DNA of 56,170 nucleotides, taken from a virus. How positions within the stretch are numbered: the stretch's first letter is position 1; every line of letters begins with the position of its first letter. The translations under genes and the position numbers were made by a program. Location of the stretch: the IMG/VR virus record IMGVR_UViG_3300027028_000035, positions 1-56,170 of that record. One strand, written 5' to 3'. Of the stretch, positions 24,901 to 32,485 are shown piece by piece. The notes under the pieces are model-generated. The model had not been told where the DNA came from and did not search any database. It worked only from the letters and a program-made list of their open reading frames with translations.

Positions 24901-25852
24901 CCCAGAGTCGAGCAGATTCCGTGACATCCAAGATATTGGAGCCGAGTTCATGAGCGGTATGGATGAACTGTTGCGTCTCCTTGTTGAGCTTTTGGGTATC
25001 CATAATCATTTTGTTCGTTCCATCTTCAAAATGAACAAAATAGTGCTCATTGGTCTGCACGTATCCGGCCATGTTTGACTCTATTTCTACCAAGCCTTCA
25101 TGCATTGCCTGTGTGACTTCATGCATTACTTTATACATGCTATGAAAAACTACGGCATGAGTAGCCATGTCACCTAATCTACCAATCCAGCTTTTAGAGA
25201 CAGCATCCATAGTGGTACCCATACGCTTGGTCTGCTGTTCAGTTTGAGACAACGCCTGCCGAATCCTTTGTTCCTCAGCTAGCACTTTCTCCCTGAGAGC
25301 TTCTTCTTTTCTCTGCCGCTCTGTCAGGGCGACACGTATTTTCTGCTCCTCCTGCAAAATACGTTCCCTCGTGCGCTCATCTGTACCTGTTCCGGTTGCT
25401 TTCGCGGCCTCCTGCCCTGACTTAACTGAACGATTTTGAAGAATCTGCATCTTTTGTTGATGTTCTCGTTCAGACTGCTCAATCTGTTGATTTCTTCTCT
25501 TAATCAAGGCTTGTTGCGCCTGCATTTTAGCATCGATCAAGCGGTTGGTTTGCTCAATCTGTTGAGCCCTGGCACCGAGCAAAGCAGTTTGAGCAAGTTT
25601 TTGCTTTTGTTGAGCCTCATATTCGGCTACTATCTTCTGGCGGCGCTGTTCCGAGGTTAAAGCCATTTTATCCATTGCTGAAGATATATTTTTGTATGAC
25701 TTCTCAGCGGATGATAACTCAGCATTCAGCGCCTTGAACGCATCAGCATTACCTTTAGCACCCGTATCAATGTTCTTAAATGATTGTAGCACTGTACCAG
25801 TGTCTAGTTTTATCCGCGCAGCAACGACATCTCTATTTGTACCCTCTGCCAT
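18953..25852 (-). CDS. Tape measure protein with NlpC/P60 and transglycosylase domains
   Basis: A 2299-aa protein that sets tail length. The N-terminal 210 residues are coiled coil. Residues about 220-560 have the TP901-type core. A hydrophobic Ala-rich region lies near 580-720. An NlpC/P60 peptidase is at about 1255-1380, with Cys near 1281 (YSDCSQFVQEMF) and His near 1334 (NSHVGIYMGD). A soluble lytic transglycosylase follows at about 1395-1520, with catalytic Glu near 1426 (VIQRESSFG) and LGGYNMGSG. Long helical repeats of a KWINKES/NWIDKQTDQMERQG type fill 1550-2050. Both hydrolases would open the cell wall during DNA entry. Confidence 0.95.
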   Translation of the reverse strand: MAEGTNRDVVAARIKLDTGTVLQSFKNIDTGAKGNADAFKALNAELSSAEKSYKNISSAMDKMALTSEQRRQKIVAEYEAQQKQKLAQTALLGARAQQIEQTNRLIDAKMQAQQALIKRRNQQIEQSEREHQQKMQILQNRSVKSGQEAAKATGTGTDERTRERILQEEQKIRVALTERQRKEEALREKVLAEEQRIRQALSQTEQQTKRMGTTMDAVSKSWIGRLGDMATHAVVFHSMYKVMHEVTQAMHEGLVEIESNMAGYVQTNEHYFVHFEDGTNKMIMDTQKLNKETQQFIHTAHELGSNILDVTESARLWGRMYKDVNVVQELVRQSTKLSTVDMVELEEATKSMESVMSQYGVHISDANDAMVIGNRVLDSWSKVAHDTMAPARDLGAAFQRTGKIAAETGVSFDVMNGLISAGVRNTALSGENLGNMWKTVLGTIRTDKAVDEIERLGVKTQEVVDGVEQWRKAEDILLDLSIQVTDKNYDLTQSYADISRGVYQYAKLAASLNVGDILLGTAASVGSTGSTMQYLTVQMDTIQRKAAQTKTSLLEIFNTAGEDGLRQMIKDVLDGIDQLLIGLTKIPTGVYAATAGLTGLLLAYKALRGPVMAVVAAIEVLNLAKAKEAATTVAGTVATAANSAANTVNIVSSEGVIVSTVQQTAAREAQAVATGAATVATSALSKAQATATITMAAATAGLSLLVGAIAIFAFKSGEADKSERERIQSLKDNDSASQQMISQYQRQIDLLPKMVNAHNSLKQMIDSGTLSSSKQEQAKRQLEEVSKALTMTIGKEGMAQLEAAGFTDEATKQQIQNLNLLIEKQRESRLNVLEGQKTAMNDQLTANVAAIEDAMSKISAVNKSIESFGSSLNRTEQLKSFENDLASLEAKNRELQASLSDVDVQMGQMTLEALEAQKEMDSLAGLNGKVSETIEELTENLIKQTEALRESVQTSISSVSELNQVAETLADGQSLSASAVADLILKYPELASQIRKTTDGWIFEGQVLEKLRQAKIKKALDDLRAERDATRFVALESLKRIQFYGKEFEAITSFAEAKQKIAVIESDIAEQQKKNAANPPFANLTSSLPAGLADALKSQSEMLNKMSNDQLAGKKQRVQELNDIIKQYAGQLQLSNDQIKAMTELLKDDTYGVEDNNKAKKESVEIMTDLQKAIEGYNKSLEKLDSQQKRVAKSSKEYLDILAEKRKALLEEQKLYEQGYNDPSQLVSSQTEITTGGGPSSDITRMLSTAVDLANSGVMRYKKIGGEFTGSFDDFKQRAYSDCSQFVQEMFETIGVQVPRTAAQQAKAGTAVSKKNLQVGDLVFFNTNGKDNSHVGIYMGDSKFIQMGESGLKVSDLNSSYWAPKYNGATRIPGLSTDVAYPTSTSNQTTSGGVAYAGKFASEINAAANQFNVDPHLVAAVIQRESSFGAKGITNVMQVNGMNNATVKQSIDTGTKMLSELLKKSGGDVSMALGGYNMGSGIIDWFKKSGGYNKADMVAYSEKYKKVYKSKVYGDVGYVDKVLAEYSPQKSGTTTQPTQKQLKDAKNTAESEQLRISDELYNIDVSELESKLGIKDMKISDKELTLKQSEARQKNMKKDSKEYKTEYELQLKLKTEIQKLMQEQRQMIEQSGLKSDELINKRRSLTEKIGDVQSEKEDMKDQYASDQFDTAQANMEARVERMRQQGRSEMEMTKTQLQFYQGQLKNTALTEEQRVDSAKQVYDLTNKVTDLKFKNSTNWIDKQTDQMERQGKSEFEIYQMQAEAYNRMRNDTTLKAEQRAEAEKMYQDTSKKLIASRYEFSEKWINKESVKMEMSGAQKVDIMKWELQEFLKMQADKTMSSEQLWDLEQKIYKQRNDLDKEYYSAAEKRINHMKAIGEMTTEQELAEYMKLQASYLVGSDQRMDADEKVYDLKKKLMDEMTKAVSESVTKQKKLMDNARDEEIKRIQSEKDAFTSAQEAKIKAIDDLIQAMERSNDQDDYERLRAEKVARLEKLQSAVGPEGIAERKQVQKDIEDMDREHGRKLAKQALEDQKAALQQEKTTREKDFDDKIQDAKSHYDNLSSAFDEFSSNTELSAENLKNIQILKESEKNETILGMLDAFVLEYQNRLDQIATASVAIGVTDVTGGTLAPGTASKDPSYQKEIDLYTYNSNKDAWNAAKARGDAETMRLLQEQNEALRKKYGIEKDTGKLQHFSEGGVVKGPRGAAVPVIAHAGEAILNDRQQDSLFNLLNLRMHRLDFTMPEFSVPQGSTGVNPERTSNQFVIKSGDTYIADESAAKVFWSERDNLMRRMQARGGKN

Positions 25853-25864
25853 ATTGCCTCCTTC

Positions 25865-26221
25865 CTACCTTGGCTGGAAGAAACCAAGATCGGATAAGTA
25901 TTTTGCTTTCTTCGGCTTTTTGTTTTCAACCGTACCACCATGAAGAGTGATTTCGAATTCACGAGAGCGCTGTTTTTCATTCATTAGTGCTCGGATTTTA
26001 GGTATGGTCATATTAGGCCACTCTGTATCTGATATCCCGTTGCTGATACAGAGTGCCCACAAACCCACCCAGTCCGTTCCTGGTTGATCCACCTCACCAT
26101 CATCCGAATCCTCATCTTCTTCAGAATCAGGATCTGGAGGAAAAGATTCTTTATAGAAATCGATCCAAAACGTTATCCAAAGCCTGGATGCCCTCCATGT
26201 CCACTTGTTCATACTCTTCAT
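25865..26221 (-). CDS. Tail assembly chaperone, downstream frame (GT-like)
   Basis: A 118-aa frame overlapping the upstream chaperone by 71 bp in the +1 frame, directly before the tape measure. This is the classic position of the T part of a G/GT frameshift pair. It has an acidic linker (PPDPDSEEDEDSDDGEVDQP) and a helical C-terminus (DWVGLWALCISNGISDTEWP). An ATG at 26221 has GAGGG eight bases upstream, so separate translation is possible too. If fused by frameshift at UUU-C the product would be about 221 aa. Confidence 0.75.
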   Translation of the reverse strand: MKSMNKWTWRASRLWITFWIDFYKESFPPDPDSEEDEDSDDGEVDQPGTDWVGLWALCISNGISDTEWPNMTIPKIRALMNEKQRSREFEITLHGGTVENKKPKKAKYLSDLGFFQPR

Positions 26222-26531
26222 CCGTTAGGCCCTCAACAAAAATCAGATCGAAGGCTTTTTGATATGCCTGCTCAATAGCCGGACAGTCAATAGCCGGGAT
26301 ATCCTGCTCACCAACTTGCGTTGCTTCAATGGCATCCCGTCCAATTACATAGCTAAAGCGAATACCCTTGAGGTTCTTCGCTTGCTGCCGAACTTCCCGA
26401 ATCAACTTGATCGTTCCGACCTTAATTGTCTTCTGTAGTCCCTCAGCCAAACGTACAGTGCCGCCAATGTTCAAGGTCTGGTCCAACGTTTTCTCTTCTT
26501 GGGTTTCAACTGCTTGTTCAACTTCGCTCAT
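26151..26531 (-). CDS. Tail assembly chaperone (G-like)
   Basis: A 126-aa protein starting MSEVEQAVET (AAAGGAG eight bases upstream of this second ATG). An acidic N-terminus is followed by GTIKLIREVRQQAKNLKGIR, and a helical C-terminus ends at LDNVLDRFL. It lies between the tail tube gene and the tape measure, where chaperones that coat the tape measure are encoded. It ends UUU-CUA-UAA, a sequence allowing +1 slippage into the next frame. Confidence 0.8.
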   Translation of the reverse strand: MSEVEQAVETQEEKTLDQTLNIGGTVRLAEGLQKTIKVGTIKLIREVRQQAKNLKGIRFSYVIGRDAIEATQVGEQDIPAIDCPAIEQAYQKAFDLIFVEGLTDEEYEQVDMEGIQALDNVLDRFL

Positions 26532-26566
26532 GTTCATTCTCCTTTGAATTGAAATATAGTTTATAC

Positions 26567-26600
26567 CAAAAAAAGAACCCCACCGATTACCGGCAGGGTT
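26567..26600 (-). terminator. Attenuator between tail tube and chaperone genes
   Basis: On the minus strand AACCCTGCCG-loop-CGGTGGGGTT is followed by CT7. A partial stop here would give more tail tube than chaperone, as often seen in phages. Confidence 0.75.
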
Positions 26601-26612
26601 GCAAATATTTGT

Positions 26613-27383
26613 TTAGATTCCGAACTTGATTGTCATTGCATAACCGTTCGGATTTTCCGGTGTACGATCCGGCTCCATAACTTGCAAATCCATGGTAGAC
26701 GTATTAGCTTTCTTACGCTCCTGAGAAACGTCAAGCGTACCGCCGCCCAAAGCCTTGAAGATTGTAAGTTGGCATTGAATTTCGCTGTTTGTTTTATCAT
26801 CAATCAGTTTAAAACGATGTGTGAATTTGAATGCAGTAGGACGGCGAGTTCCGCTGAAAGAAGTCTCCGTTCCTTGTTCAGTCCAAACATACGTCACAAG
26901 CAGCTCTTTTCCGTTATTTTCAGCCGTTGATTCAATTAATCCTTCTGCCGTAATGGTGTACTGTTGATCTGTAGGTGTTGATGCTACTCGGGTAAGTGGT
27001 GTCAACGCATCTGTATCAGGGTCTTTCAGATATACTTCGTCACTATCCTCGACGAGCGTATCACCAAAAGCAAGCTTATACCCACCTGATTTCAGGAATG
27101 CTGTCTCTGTTTCATCAAAGGTAATAGACCCTTTCTCTGTTTTACCCCCTTGAGACATATCAGCAATAGCTGCTGAATAACGCGGAACTTCAATACTTAC
27201 TTTGTCTTGAAGGTCCCCTGCGGTGTAGTGAAAAGCATAACCACTGTCGCCGCCCATAACCGCCTGCCAGTCAAATTGGAGTTGTAACGTAACCTTTGTT
27301 ACCTTGTCCTCAACGTACTTAATTGTGTTATCCAAATTACGGGCTACGATTGTTCCTACGCCATCAAAAACGAGTGGTCTCAT
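26613..27383 (-). CDS. Major tail tube protein
   Basis: A 256-aa, beta-rich protein (DNTIKYVEDKVTKVTLQLQF, FDETETAFLKSGGYKLAFGD, ALGGGTLDVSQERKKANTST). It lies between the head-completion genes and the tail chaperones, with a strong AAGGAGG site, and has the tail tube size and fold pattern. The C-terminal region reads FKALGGGTLD and EPDRTPENPNGYAMTIKFG. Its own downstream attenuator supports high relative expression. Confidence 0.85.
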   Translation of the reverse strand: MRPLVFDGVGTIVARNLDNTIKYVEDKVTKVTLQLQFDWQAVMGGDSGYAFHYTAGDLQDKVSIEVPRYSAAIADMSQGGKTEKGSITFDETETAFLKSGGYKLAFGDTLVEDSDEVYLKDPDTDALTPLTRVASTPTDQQYTITAEGLIESTAENNGKELLVTYVWTEQGTETSFSGTRRPTAFKFTHRFKLIDDKTNSEIQCQLTIFKALGGGTLDVSQERKKANTSTMDLQVMEPDRTPENPNGYAMTIKFGI

Positions 27384-27410
27384 ATTTATCCTCCTTGGGT
27401 ATAGAGTTGA

Positions 27411-27617
27411 TTAGACAAGCTCCCAGAGCCGCATATCAATCTCTTCAATTCGTTTGTAATCTTCGGTTTCTTTGTATCCCTCAATAGGCTTCTGACCGTC
27501 TATCAGCCCAAGTTTCTTTGCCAGTCGAATCTTTTCTTGAGTCAGCTTCTTAAGCTCAGGAATTTTTTCCTTAGCTTCAGGTTTTACGTCTACTTCCTCG
27601 TGCTGTTGTTCAGACAT
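27411..27617 (-). CDS. Small acidic/helical protein in the tail module
   Basis: A 68-aa, highly charged and helical protein (KKLTQEKIRLAKKLGLIDGQ). Between the tail terminator and tail tube genes; it may be an assembly factor. No family recognised. Confidence 0.55.
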   Translation of the reverse strand: MSEQQHEEVDVKPEAKEKIPELKKLTQEKIRLAKKLGLIDGQKPIEGYKETEDYKRIEEIDMRLWELV

Positions 27618-27626
27618 ATTTTCACC

Positions 27627-28061
27627 TCAATTCATTCGGAGATAGTCCACATCAAAAATGGCCTTATATCCTTTGACACCTTGTATTCCCGTGGCAAAAT
27701 CAGCATCATATGTCAGTATGCAAAGGTAAGTCGCCCAACCTGGCATTGTAATCCGTTTATCATGCAGAATGCGAAACGCTCTTTCGAACAGCAGCTTCGC
27801 CGCATAACCTGTGCCGGCATAAAAATCTAAACAGAACTTCCCTTCGAACACTAATTGATTCGGAGAAAAGCGTCCCGGCATCACATATTGGCAGATATGA
27901 GGAACAGTTTCATGACTTACAGTGATTTCAGGTTCCATTCCCTTTGTCAATCTCTTCACTACCTCCTCGGAAGGTGAAGATGAGTCAAGCTCAAGTAACT
28001 CCATGAGTTCGGCATCACCTTTAAGCGCATGCTGCACTGCATCCAACAATTGAAGACTCAA
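27627..28061 (-). CDS. Tail terminator / minor tail component
   Basis: A 144-aa protein. The order connector, stopper, HK97-gp10-like, this gene, tail tube is the standard position of the tail terminator. It has an N-terminal helix, FEGKFCLDFYAGTGYAAKL and an IFDVDYLRMN end with alternating alpha and beta. Sequence similarity alone is weak, so the call rests mainly on synteny. It overlaps the upstream gene by 4 bp. Confidence 0.65.
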   Translation of the reverse strand: MSLQLLDAVQHALKGDAELMELLELDSSSPSEEVVKRLTKGMEPEITVSHETVPHICQYVMPGRFSPNQLVFEGKFCLDFYAGTGYAAKLLFERAFRILHDKRITMPGWATYLCILTYDADFATGIQGVKGYKAIFDVDYLRMN

Positions 28062-28636
28062 TCTCTCACCTCCCTGAAGTAACGATGATATGGAAACTCG
28101 GTAATGACACGACTAATCCCGTTTAATATCCGATCACGATTGGATTCAAGAGCGATACGCATGAAATAAGTAGGAGGAGTAGCTTTGAACGAAGGATCAA
28201 GGTCCCCACGTTCTGCCAACTCCTCCAAATCTACACCTGCGTATCCGCCTTTGGACTTTTTAATTGTGCCATCGATAGCTCTGTAAGTACCTCTACCCCG
28301 GCCTACGACTACCCGGCTACCCTTTGACCTCAGCTTGTTCCATGCCTCACTGTTCATGTAGCTGACTAAGCCTGGGTTTTGACTCGGTCCAGCCATAAGT
28401 GAGCCTTTACCGAATTGCTCAAGCCACGCTTGCCAGTAATCAGCGGTGATGTCTCCTGAAATCATTTGGTTCGCTAGCACGATCATTTGCATCTCCAACC
28501 GCTCACGGACAGCAGGGTAATACCGAATGCCGGTCTTCGCAGTAAGTAATACGATTTTCGTTAGACCTGTGATTTCAACCGCCAACTTGTTTTCCAAGTC
28601 CTTCGCTGCACGCTCAGCATCATAACCGGTAATCAT
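28058..28636 (-). CDS. HK97-gp10-like minor structural protein
   Basis: A 192-aa protein with a long N-terminal helix (DAERAAKDLENKLAVEITGL) and a basic centre (SKGSRVVVGRGRGTYRAIDG). The size, position between stopper and terminator genes, and 4-bp overlaps on both sides fit the HK97 gp10 or minor capsid family. Confidence 0.6.
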   Translation of the reverse strand: MITGYDAERAAKDLENKLAVEITGLTKIVLLTAKTGIRYYPAVRERLEMQMIVLANQMISGDITADYWQAWLEQFGKGSLMAGPSQNPGLVSYMNSEAWNKLRSKGSRVVVGRGRGTYRAIDGTIKKSKGGYAGVDLEELAERGDLDPSFKATPPTYFMRIALESNRDRILNGISRVITEFPYHRYFREVRD

Positions 28637-29208
28637 CGCCGGTCCTCACAAAATTGGATGTACAGTAGATTCGGATACTTGATCCGATCAACTACATCCA
28701 CTTGATATTTCTTGCCGGAAATCACAATGCGATCTGGACTCATAAGCGTCGGATCACTCGGCTCTCTAACATCTACATCGGTTTGCAAAAGAAGAATCAA
28801 CGATGTGGTTGGTAGAAGGCCAGGATCTTCTTGTTTTAGTTGTGCGGAGACACGTTGAGCGAACCCAATAACTTCAGCGGCAACAGGTACAAACTCAGGT
28901 TTGCCCTTTGGATTGTCATTCGTATCGAACGCCTGCTTGTACCGCTGGACTTCCGCGGTAACGTTCGTTTTGATTAAAGAACAGTATTTGTCAGTATCCA
29001 CCGTATTTCGGATTGTCTGGACTAAGAAAGAATCACTCGTCCGCACCAAAGAGCCCCTTTCAACCATTGAATCTGGTGAAAACAGCCCATTGTACACGTA
29101 TTCTTTGCCCATTACAGTCGTTGCTTTTGTTTCACGAGACAGAATGACCGATTCCTCATTTTCGTCCACTGTACAGGCAGTGTGACGGTGAGAGAACTCA
29201 TAGAACAA
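28633..29208 (-). CDS. Head closure / stopper protein
   Basis: A 191-aa, beta-rich protein. LMSPDRIVISGKKYQVDVVD and a closing IKYPNLLYIQFCEDRR resemble head-tail stoppers. It lies directly downstream of the gp6-like connector. Synteny-based call. Confidence 0.6.
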   Translation of the reverse strand: MFYEFSHRHTACTVDENEESVILSRETKATTVMGKEYVYNGLFSPDSMVERGSLVRTSDSFLVQTIRNTVDTDKYCSLIKTNVTAEVQRYKQAFDTNDNPKGKPEFVPVAAEVIGFAQRVSAQLKQEDPGLLPTTSLILLLQTDVDVREPSDPTLMSPDRIVISGKKYQVDVVDRIKYPNLLYIQFCEDRR

Positions 29209-29218
29209 TTATCTTCAC

Positions 29219-29785
29219 CTACCTAAATGACCGGAGCTCGAACTCCGACAACAAATCGGCAATCTCCGGTGTGATCATGTTATTTCCAAAGTACTCAATG
29301 CTGTAATCGAAATCCTTCTTCGACTTCACATTAGAATTAGGATTGGTAGCCATCTGACCAATGAGCAACCCACAAGCTACCTTCACTTTATCAGGTATGA
29401 TATCCCACCCGCTTGTGTAGCTCACTTCCAACTCTTCGTAGGCTGATCCAAAAGGTGAATGTCCACACCAGACAGTTCCGATCTCCTTGTCCACATCTAT
29501 GATACTTAGATCATCAATGGTTTCGAAGTTAGGAGAACCGAAGAAATTCCCGAAAACACCCTGTGCAGGTCTTCCTTTTGCGCTAAGCACATCAACAATA
29601 GGGTAATAGGACAAGTGTCCTCGCTGCGCATCAGTGATCCGTATCCGCTCGGTGTATGCCTTTACCCCAATCTCACGCTTACACTTGCCGTCAATAATGG
29701 CAGATGCACGAATGATCAAAGGTTCTGTTAGTTTGACACCGGCAGGAACATAATCGATATCGGTAACTTCGAGGTAACGGCTCAT
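29219..29785 (-). CDS. Head-tail connector (gp6-like adaptor)
   Basis: A 188-aa protein. ELEVSYTSGWDIIPDKVKVA followed by a helix and a Met/Asn-rich C-terminal end are the marks of phage gp6-like adaptors, which dock to the portal. Position right after the capsid module agrees. It overlaps the FIVAR-like gene by 4 bp. Confidence 0.75.
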   Translation of the reverse strand: MSRYLEVTDIDYVPAGVKLTEPLIIRASAIIDGKCKREIGVKAYTERIRITDAQRGHLSYYPIVDVLSAKGRPAQGVFGNFFGSPNFETIDDLSIIDVDKEIGTVWCGHSPFGSAYEELEVSYTSGWDIIPDKVKVACGLLIGQMATNPNSNVKSKKDFDYSIEYFGNNMITPEIADLLSEFELRSFR

Positions 29786-30204
29786 TTCGCATAACCAGCT
29801 TTGATGAGCGTATTTCCTAGTGCGCTTGGAACGAATGTCTTTCCTTCCTGGAATGTCACAATCCCTCCGTTGAAATGGATAGAATGCGAGCCTTTACACT
29901 GGCTTGGCGTGCCGATCAAAGTCAATTCAACAACATCCGGTATTTCTTCTTTTCGCGGTTCAACAACCTTGCTGGATATAAAAGCTTCTCGTGCTTCATT
30001 GAGCGCGTTATTTCCAATTTCAAATTGACTCGGTTCAGCACCATCAGTTGCTACCAATGATTCAGCTTCTTTGATAGCACTTTGAAAAGCTTCAACAGCA
30101 GCGATTGGATAATGCCCCGGATCATCCCCTGCTTTCGTTTGAGATAGCAGTTCAATAGCAGCAGAAATAGCATCCTTCAATTTGTCCAAATTCGATTTTG
30201 CCAC
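29782..30204 (-). CDS. Capsid-module protein with FIVAR-like helical domain
   Basis: A 140-aa protein. Residues 5-80 read like a FIVAR three-helix bundle (LDKLKDAISAAIELLSQTKA, GHYPIAAVEAFQSAIKEAE, NALNEAREAFISSKV). The remainder is a small beta domain (HSIHFNGGIVTFQEGKTFVP) similar to phage head proteins that decorate or bind the capsid. FIVAR domains bind sugars or surfaces, so a role as an exposed head-decoration protein is possible. Confidence 0.65.
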   Translation of the reverse strand: MAKSNLDKLKDAISAAIELLSQTKAGDDPGHYPIAAVEAFQSAIKEAESLVATDGAEPSQFEIGNNALNEAREAFISSKVVEPRKEEIPDVVELTLIGTPSQCKGSHSIHFNGGIVTFQEGKTFVPSALGNTLIKAGYAK

Positions 30205-30224
30205 GATGTAACTCTCCTCTCTGT

Positions 30225-30247
30225 AAGACGGCCCTTCTGGGCCGCCT
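30225..30247. other. Strong hairpin after the capsid gene
   Basis: AAGACGGCCC-loop-GGGCCGCCTT without a T tract, 10 bp after the capsid stop. It could protect the capsid mRNA 3' end or attenuate the next gene. Confidence 0.5.
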
Positions 30248-30256
30248 TGAACTTGA

Positions 30257-31258
30257 TTAGCCTACAGAAGCGATTGTAGGACGTTCGATAGTTCCATACG
30301 CATGAGCGTAACTTGGACCTTTAGCAACCGGCGCACCATATTTCACACCGACGTATTGTTCAAGCAAGTTGCTTGTTGTTCCAAGTTCGAACAAGAACAT
30401 GCCCTTTTCCCCAACATAGTGATACTCAATCATGGATTCGGTAACAATTGCGATACCGTAATCCGTATTGCCTGTGTTAGTCTCGTTTGCTTTAGAAGGC
30501 ATAAACGGCTCAGGGATGATCGGTAACAAGCCAGCCGCTGTCATGATAGTGGGAACCTCAAGACCCGCCACAACTGTTTTACCAAACGGATCAGACATTT
30601 TTCCGCTTTCTACAGCCAAACGTACTTCCTCAGTCATGTGATAATGACCGATTGGGTTAATATAGATCGCTGTCGGTAGTACTTCATATTTCTCGCTTCC
30701 TACCATTGCGGCAACTTTTGCTCGAATAGCAGCAACAATTGAAGCTCCAACACCTACTGTGAACGTATTTGTGATCTGACTTGGAATGCCCATGTATTGT
30801 CTAGTGGTAGGAACAGCCAATGCAGTGTCATTTCCACGCCATAGGGCTTTACCATGTGTCAATGCAATACCATTTAGCATGTCATCGAGATCCTTGGCTT
30901 TCAGTTCAGGGAAGTTATTTTGCTGTTGTCCGAGAGTGACATCGTAATGCCCGAAGTTGACCTGATTCGTCAAAGCCTTGATCTTCACACCATGAGGCGT
31001 GCGCTCATTGCTTGTTGGTGTAGCCGAAGGATTACGAGGATCGATGAAATCCCCACCGTTGACAGTGTTTTGTTCATAGTACGTTGAGATATCACCTGTA
31101 GCTGGGACGTAATTGATTCGTCCATCCAACACCGACTTCCGGCGAAGAATGTCTGTAATTTCTTTTTGATAATCATCCGTAATCAGAGCACCTGGTCCTT
31201 GGAATTGAGTTGCTGCTGCGATATCAACGAATTGAGCTTGCCCTACGCGGCTGTTCAT
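30257..31258 (-). CDS. Major capsid protein
   Basis: A 333-aa protein of HK97-like fold. Placed after the protease/scaffold gene. Segments typical of capsid proteins: SVLDGRINYVPATGDISTYY, RTPHGVKIKALTNQVNFGHY, EVLPTAIYINPIGHYHMTEE and GIAIVTESMIEYHYVGEKGM. There is no long N-terminal delta domain, consistent with a separate scaffold in the upstream gene. It has its own strong ribosome site and a hairpin immediately downstream. Confidence 0.9.
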   Translation of the reverse strand: MNSRVGQAQFVDIAAATQFQGPGALITDDYQKEITDILRRKSVLDGRINYVPATGDISTYYEQNTVNGGDFIDPRNPSATPTSNERTPHGVKIKALTNQVNFGHYDVTLGQQQNNFPELKAKDLDDMLNGIALTHGKALWRGNDTALAVPTTRQYMGIPSQITNTFTVGVGASIVAAIRAKVAAMVGSEKYEVLPTAIYINPIGHYHMTEEVRLAVESGKMSDPFGKTVVAGLEVPTIMTAAGLLPIIPEPFMPSKANETNTGNTDYGIAIVTESMIEYHYVGEKGMFLFELGTTSNLLEQYVGVKYGAPVAKGPSYAHAYGTIERPTIASVG

Positions 31259-31261
31259 ATA

Positions 31262-32311
31262 TTACACGCTCTCTTTCTGGGCAAATTGTGCTTTTGCCTG
31301 CATTTTTAATTTGAATGATTCAGAGGACGAAAGGTTCAGGGCATCAACTGAAGCACAGAAGGTTCTGTAATCAGTCCCATCCTCGCTTCCAGAAAGGTTA
31401 GCACCATATTTGGAAAGCAAAGAAGTAGCACTGATTGTTTTACGTTCCGGCTCACCAGGAGGTGTAGCCGCAGCCTTCAACTCTTTTAGTTCTTTCTCCA
31501 ATGCAGTTGCTTTGTCTTGAGCCGCTTTCAGATCAGCAGCAGCCTGTTCCTCTGCCGTCTTTTGCTCATCCTCTTCCTTCGATGCCTTCATACTTGTAAC
31601 TTCAGTTTTAATAGACCCAACCTCAGTTATAACGTTGTTCATACTCGCGGCAATGGTTGTTATGCTGTCTTGCAACGCCTTCATGGCATCTTCCATTGCT
31701 TTTACTTGTTCCGGTGTCATATCGACATTCCCCTGTCCTTTTGTTGTATTTCGAGCTGCAAAGCTCGTTGTTTTATATGCAGCGGCATCAGCAAACAATA
31801 TTGCAGCTCCTGTGCCACAGAACTCCATAACATCGAGTACATTTTCATCATCTGCGGAATTCTGTACAGATGCTTCCATTTCAAGAGATGCTCCAAACTG
31901 GAACTCACTCCAATTGTGTTCTTTTGCCAACCCATTGTAATAACGGATAGTCGCAACCACGTCAGGGAAGTCTTTCCCGTAGATGAAACCTTCGATCCAA
32001 GCAAAACCATCCATGTTTCGATATGCCTTCTCTATGACTGCGACTTTAAAGCGCGTATCATGATCTGACATGCCGTTGGTATAATCAATGTTGAGAGCCA
32101 TCCCGACAAAAGTATGCAAATTTTTATCACATACGTCTGAAGAAATCCTAATCTTCTTTCCTCCAGCACCATGCGGTGATCCATCGCTCGGCTGATCGAC
32201 AGCAAATAGTGCACACTTGAAAGGGACTTTGTTGGGATGCCCACCTTCATCAGACAATTTAAAGTCCTGTACACGCATCCGTTGATTACTCAATTTCAAT
32301 GTTTTGAGCAT
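31262..32311 (-). CDS. Putative prohead protease/scaffolding protein
   Basis: A 349-aa protein between portal and capsid. The N-terminal 180 residues form a globular domain (FVGMALNIDYTNGMSDHDTR, VIEKAYRNMDGFAWIEGFIY) compatible with a capsid maturation protease of the XkdF or S14-like type. Residues 200-300 form a long Ala/Glu/Lys coiled coil, typical of scaffold. The C-terminus (LSSSESFKLKMQAKAQFAQK) is a likely capsid-binding helix. Catalytic residues could not be assigned with certainty. Confidence 0.7.
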   Translation of the reverse strand: MLKTLKLSNQRMRVQDFKLSDEGGHPNKVPFKCALFAVDQPSDGSPHGAGGKKIRISSDVCDKNLHTFVGMALNIDYTNGMSDHDTRFKVAVIEKAYRNMDGFAWIEGFIYGKDFPDVVATIRYYNGLAKEHNWSEFQFGASLEMEASVQNSADDENVLDVMEFCGTGAAILFADAAAYKTTSFAARNTTKGQGNVDMTPEQVKAMEDAMKALQDSITTIAASMNNVITEVGSIKTEVTSMKASKEEDEQKTAEEQAAADLKAAQDKATALEKELKELKAAATPPGEPERKTISATSLLSKYGANLSGSEDGTDYRTFCASVDALNLSSSESFKLKMQAKAQFAQKESV

Positions 32312-32319
32312 TTAACTTC

Positions 32320-32430
32320 TCACCCCCTCCCACGGAATTGGAGTTCTCGTCTTTCCCACCGATTTCTCGGAGTAGGAACAGACCGCTGATAAGTCATCCT
32401 CACCAGCTTAGAAACTATCTTTGAAAGCAT
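32320..32430 (-). CDS. Possible 36-aa basic ORF
   Basis: ATG at 32430, 36 codons, very basic (KLVRMTYQRSVPTPRNRWER). It ends 9 bp upstream of the protease/scaffold start, so it could couple its translation. The ribosome site GGTGGGG is too close to the ATG. Weak support. Confidence 0.3.
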   Translation of the reverse strand: MLSKIVSKLVRMTYQRSVPTPRNRWERRELQFRGRG

Positions 32431-32451
32431 TTCCCCACCATCTCTCTGTGA

Positions 32452-32485
32452 AAATAAAAAAACACCGACTCATTTAAGCGGTGTT
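32452..32485 (-). terminator. Terminator/attenuator after portal
   Basis: AACACCG-loop-CGGTGTT followed by T7 on the minus strand; the stem includes the portal stop codon. Confidence 0.75.
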
